Source: an uncultured Aquincola sp.
GTDB lineage: Bacteria > Pseudomonadota > Gammaproteobacteria > Burkholderiales > Burkholderiaceae
Length of the DNA stretch: 6,838 nt
Reading direction: 5' to 3'
Assembly (NCBI GenBank): GCA_937883885.1
Contig: CAKZXL010000448.1
Coordinates: forward strand, 1-6,838
Position numbers and translations under genes: made by a program. This document shows positions 5,346 to 6,838 of the stretch, in pieces (the first letter of the stretch is position 1; each line of letters starts with the position of its first letter). The notes beneath the pieces were generated by a model that did not search any database, was not told the origin of the DNA, and saw only the letters and a program-made list of their open reading frames with translations.

Positions 5346-6362
5346 TCAAGCCTGGAAGTTGGAGCGCTTGACCACCGGCAGCCACTGCGCGCGGTAGGCC
5401 TGCAGCATGGCCTCGGTCTGCGCCGCGGTGCTGCTCACCGGGGTCAACTTCAGTTCGGTGAAGCGGGCCTGCAGCGCCGGCTCCTTCATCACGGTGGCGA
5501 TGGCATCGGACAGCACCCGCCGCCGCTCGGCCGGCATCGAGGCCGGTGCGAAGAAGGCGTTCCAGCCGTTGGCGGCGATCTTCAGCCCCGCCTCGGTGAA
5601 GGTGGGAATGTCGGGGGCGAAGGCCGCGCGCTGCGTGCCCGACATCGCCAGGATGCGCAGCTTGCCGGCCGCATGCTGGGGCAGCAGCGCGTCCAGCGTG
5701 TCGATGCCCACCGGCAGCGAGCCGCCGATCAGGTCGGTGGCCAGCGGGGCCGAGCCGCGGTAGCCCACGATCTGTGGCTGCAGGCCAGTGAGCTCGCCCA
5801 GCATCAGCCCGAAGAAGTGCGGCAGGCTGCCGGTGGCCGGCACGCCGAAGTTGGCGCTTTGCGGGTTGGCGCGCAGCCAGGCCACCAGGTGCGTGAGCGC
5901 CTTGACCGGCACCTCGCGGCCCACCGCGATGGCGAAGTCGTAGAGGCTGACGTTGGACAGCGCCGCGAAGTCGGCCGGCTCATAGCCCGCGTCCTTGAAC
6001 ACCACCGGCGCCACCACCATCACCGCCGGGTTGCCCAGCACGATCACGTGCTGCGAGGCCGGCGTGCGCTTGACCTGCTGCATCGCGATGCGGCCGCCGG
6101 CGCCGGTGCGGTTGTCCACCACCACCGTCACGCCCAGCAGCGGCTGCAGCCGCTCGGCCACCACGCGGGCCACCACGTCCGACGTGCCGCCGGGCGCGTA
6201 GGGCACCACCACGGTCAGCGGGCCGTCGAGCGAAGCGGCGCGGCCGGCCAGCGGCCATGGACCCAGCACGGCGGCGGCGGGCAGCGCGGCCAGCAGGCGG
6301 CGGCGCCGGGCGTCGGGGGCCTGCGCGGGGCGGGCGGTAGCATGCAGCGGGTGGCGGTTCAT
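5346..6362 (-). CDS. Bug/TctC-family tripartite tricarboxylate transporter substrate-binding protein
   Basis: 338 aa from ATG 6362, the usual Bug length (320-340). These periplasmic proteins bind carboxylates and other small organic anions. Many are orphans without adjacent TctA/TctB membrane subunits, as here. The N-terminus has RRRRLLAALPAAAVLGPW (19-36), a signal peptide with a twin-arginine-like start, cut probably near residues 40-45. Family motifs follow: VVVPYAPGGTSDVVARVVAE (51-70), VVDNRTGAGGRIAMQQVKR (81-99), GVPATGSLPHFFGLML (173-188), YRGSAPLATDLIGG (201-214), and DIPTFTEAG (251-259). The start is fixed by GGAG (6370-6373) 7 bases upstream; the frame stays open further upstream without being coding. 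It is the first gene of a two-gene unit with the sulfatase and is divergent from a MarR-type regulator, which probably controls it. The ligand cannot be deduced, though the sulfatase suggests a sulfated or related organic anion. Confidence 0.93.
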   Translation of the reverse strand: MNRHPLHATARPAQAPDARRRRLLAALPAAAVLGPWPLAGRAASLDGPLTVVVPYAPGGTSDVVARVVAERLQPLLGVTVVVDNRTGAGGRIAMQQVKRTPASQHVIVLGNPAVMVVAPVVFKDAGYEPADFAALSNVSLYDFAIAVGREVPVKALTHLVAWLRANPQSANFGVPATGSLPHFFGLMLGELTGLQPQIVGYRGSAPLATDLIGGSLPVGIDTLDALLPQHAAGKLRILAMSGTQRAAFAPDIPTFTEAGLKIAANGWNAFFAPASMPAERRRVLSDAIATVMKEPALQARFTELKLTPVSSTAAQTEAMLQAYRAQWLPVVKRSNFQA

Positions 6363-6369
6363 CGGTGTG

Positions 6370-6373
6370 CTCC
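6370..6373 (-). promoter_or_regulatory. Ribosome binding site of the Bug-family gene
   Basis: GGAG on the minus strand, 7 bases before ATG 6362. It decides the start against the much longer open frame that extends upstream to about 6803. Confidence 0.65.
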
Positions 6374-6374
6374 G

Positions 6375-6443
6375 GGGCTGCCCGTCGGGCTGCCAGCTGC
6401 CCTGCACTCTAGTCACCGACCCATCAGTTGCAGAAATCAATCC
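6375..6443. promoter_or_regulatory. Divergent promoter/operator region between the Bug gene and the MarR-type gene
   Basis: The 81-bp gap between the two divergent starts must hold both promoters and probably the MarR operator. The right end (about 6422-6443) is locally AT-rich and includes TTGATT on the minus strand, a possible -35, but I see no convincing -10 or clear operator palindrome. The left part has three copies of GCTGCC (6377-6382, 6389-6394, 6396-6401), within a 12-bp-spaced direct repeat GGGCTGCC (6375-6382, 6387-6394) in the Bug mRNA leader. The function of these repeats is unknown. Confidence 0.35.
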
Positions 6444-6838
6444 ATGTCGGGAATCACCCCACCGCAACGGCTCGACGAGTTGCTCAACTACCGGTTGATG
6501 CGGCTGCTGACGCTGGGCGGCGCACCGGTGATCCGGCTGTGCGAAGGGCGCTACGGCATTTCGCGCCGTGAGTGGCGGCTGCTGGCCTTGCTGGCCGCGC
6601 GCGGGCCGCTGGCGCCGTCGGCGCTGGCGGAAGAAGCCGCCTTGGACCGGGCGCGCACCTCGCGCGCCATCGGCTCGCTGGTGGGCAAGCGGCTGGTCAT
6701 GCGTCAAGCCCGGCCCGGTGATGCCCGCCGCGCGGTGGTGAGCCTGACCGACAGCGGGCACGCGCTGTACGACGAGCTGTTTCCGCAGGTCGCCGGCATC
6801 CACTGCGAGCTGCTGTCGGTGCTGGAGCCGCCGCTGCG
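6444..6838 (+). CDS. MarR-family transcriptional regulator (C-terminus cut by window edge)
   Basis: 131 codons are visible from ATG 6444 and the frame is still open at the right edge; MarR proteins are usually 140-170 aa, so most of the protein is present. MarR proteins are dimeric winged-helix repressors, often relieved by a small aromatic or organic ligand. Visible parts are an N-terminal dimerisation helix with LDELLNYRLMRLL (10-22) and a helix ISRREWRLLALLAARGPLAP (39-58). A recognition-helix region follows, LAEEAALDRARTSRAIGSLV (61-80). The wing is VMRQARPGDARRAVVSLTDSG (85-105), with the D-x-R-R motif at D93 and the typical LTDSG ending. Translation of YDELFPQVAGIHCELLSVLE then fits the C-terminal helix. 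No strong Shine-Dalgarno precedes the ATG. It is divergent from the Bug-sulfatase unit by 81 bp, so it is the obvious candidate regulator of that unit and of itself. Confidence 0.88.
   Translation, partial: MSGITPPQRLDELLNYRLMRLLTLGGAPVIRLCEGRYGISRREWRLLALLAARGPLAPSALAEEAALDRARTSRAIGSLVGKRLVMRQARPGDARRAVVSLTDSGHALYDELFPQVAGIHCELLSVLEPPL

Noticed and set aside
4351..5397. Plus-strand open frame of 348 codons
   Set aside because: It is a His/Val/Ala-rich shadow of the sulfatase gene. The minus-strand protein has a complete set of catalytic motifs.
6363..6803. N-terminal extension of the Bug-family gene up to 6803
   Set aside because: The extension reads as Arg/Gln/Pro-rich shadow sequence, lies opposite the MarR gene, and would bury the signal peptide. 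ATG 6362 has a good ribosome binding site.

Overview
The window is GC-rich chromosomal DNA, very probably from a member of the Burkholderiales (Rubrivivax/Roseateles/Leptothrix-like lineages would fit). The basis is the strong G/C third-position bias, a Bug-type (TctC family) solute-binding protein beside a divergent MarR regulator, and a tonB-exbB-exbD-receptor order. The genus is an inference; no rRNA or other marker is present. Coding density is high: about 95% of the window belongs to eight genes, two of them cut by the window edges, and no gene-free stretch exceeds about 150 bases.

Left half, minus strand (3287 down to 1): an iron-uptake cluster. The order is tonB (3287-2556), exbB (2549-1797), exbD (1772-1353), then the 5' two-thirds or so of a TonB-dependent catecholate-type siderophore receptor (from 1211, running off the left edge). 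TonB, ExbB and ExbD would form the inner-membrane motor that uses the proton gradient to drive the receptor in the outer membrane. A near-perfect 19-bp inverted repeat upstream of tonB (3338-3356) looks like a Fur box, so iron repression is expected. Between exbD and the receptor are a probable intrinsic terminator (1320-1348) and a second, very stable hairpin (1259-1286). These may lower or uncouple receptor expression.

Centre, plus strand (3417-3761): a small four-helix membrane protein of the phage-holin-4-like (YvlD-type) family. It is divergent from tonB and shares its AT-rich intergenic region, so the Fur box may act in both directions. A perfect 9-bp hairpin sits directly before its start codon.

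Right half: a two-gene minus-strand operon with a Bug/TctC-family periplasmic binding protein (6362-5346) followed after 14 bp by a cytoplasmic Cys-type sulfatase of the alkaline-phosphatase superfamily (5331-3781). Divergent from it is a MarR-family regulator (6444 to the right edge, incomplete). A reasonable reading is a small catabolic or scavenging unit: the binding protein captures an organic anion, the sulfatase cleaves a sulfate (or phosphonate) ester, and the MarR protein controls the pair. No transporter membrane subunit is visible, and the substrate cannot be named from sequence.

I found no tRNA, rRNA, CRISPR array, insertion sequence, prophage or integrase signature. Nothing here is clearly a new system. 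The points most worth a second look are the shared Fur-type intergenic region, the hairpin pair between exbD and the receptor, and the Bug-sulfatase-MarR unit.
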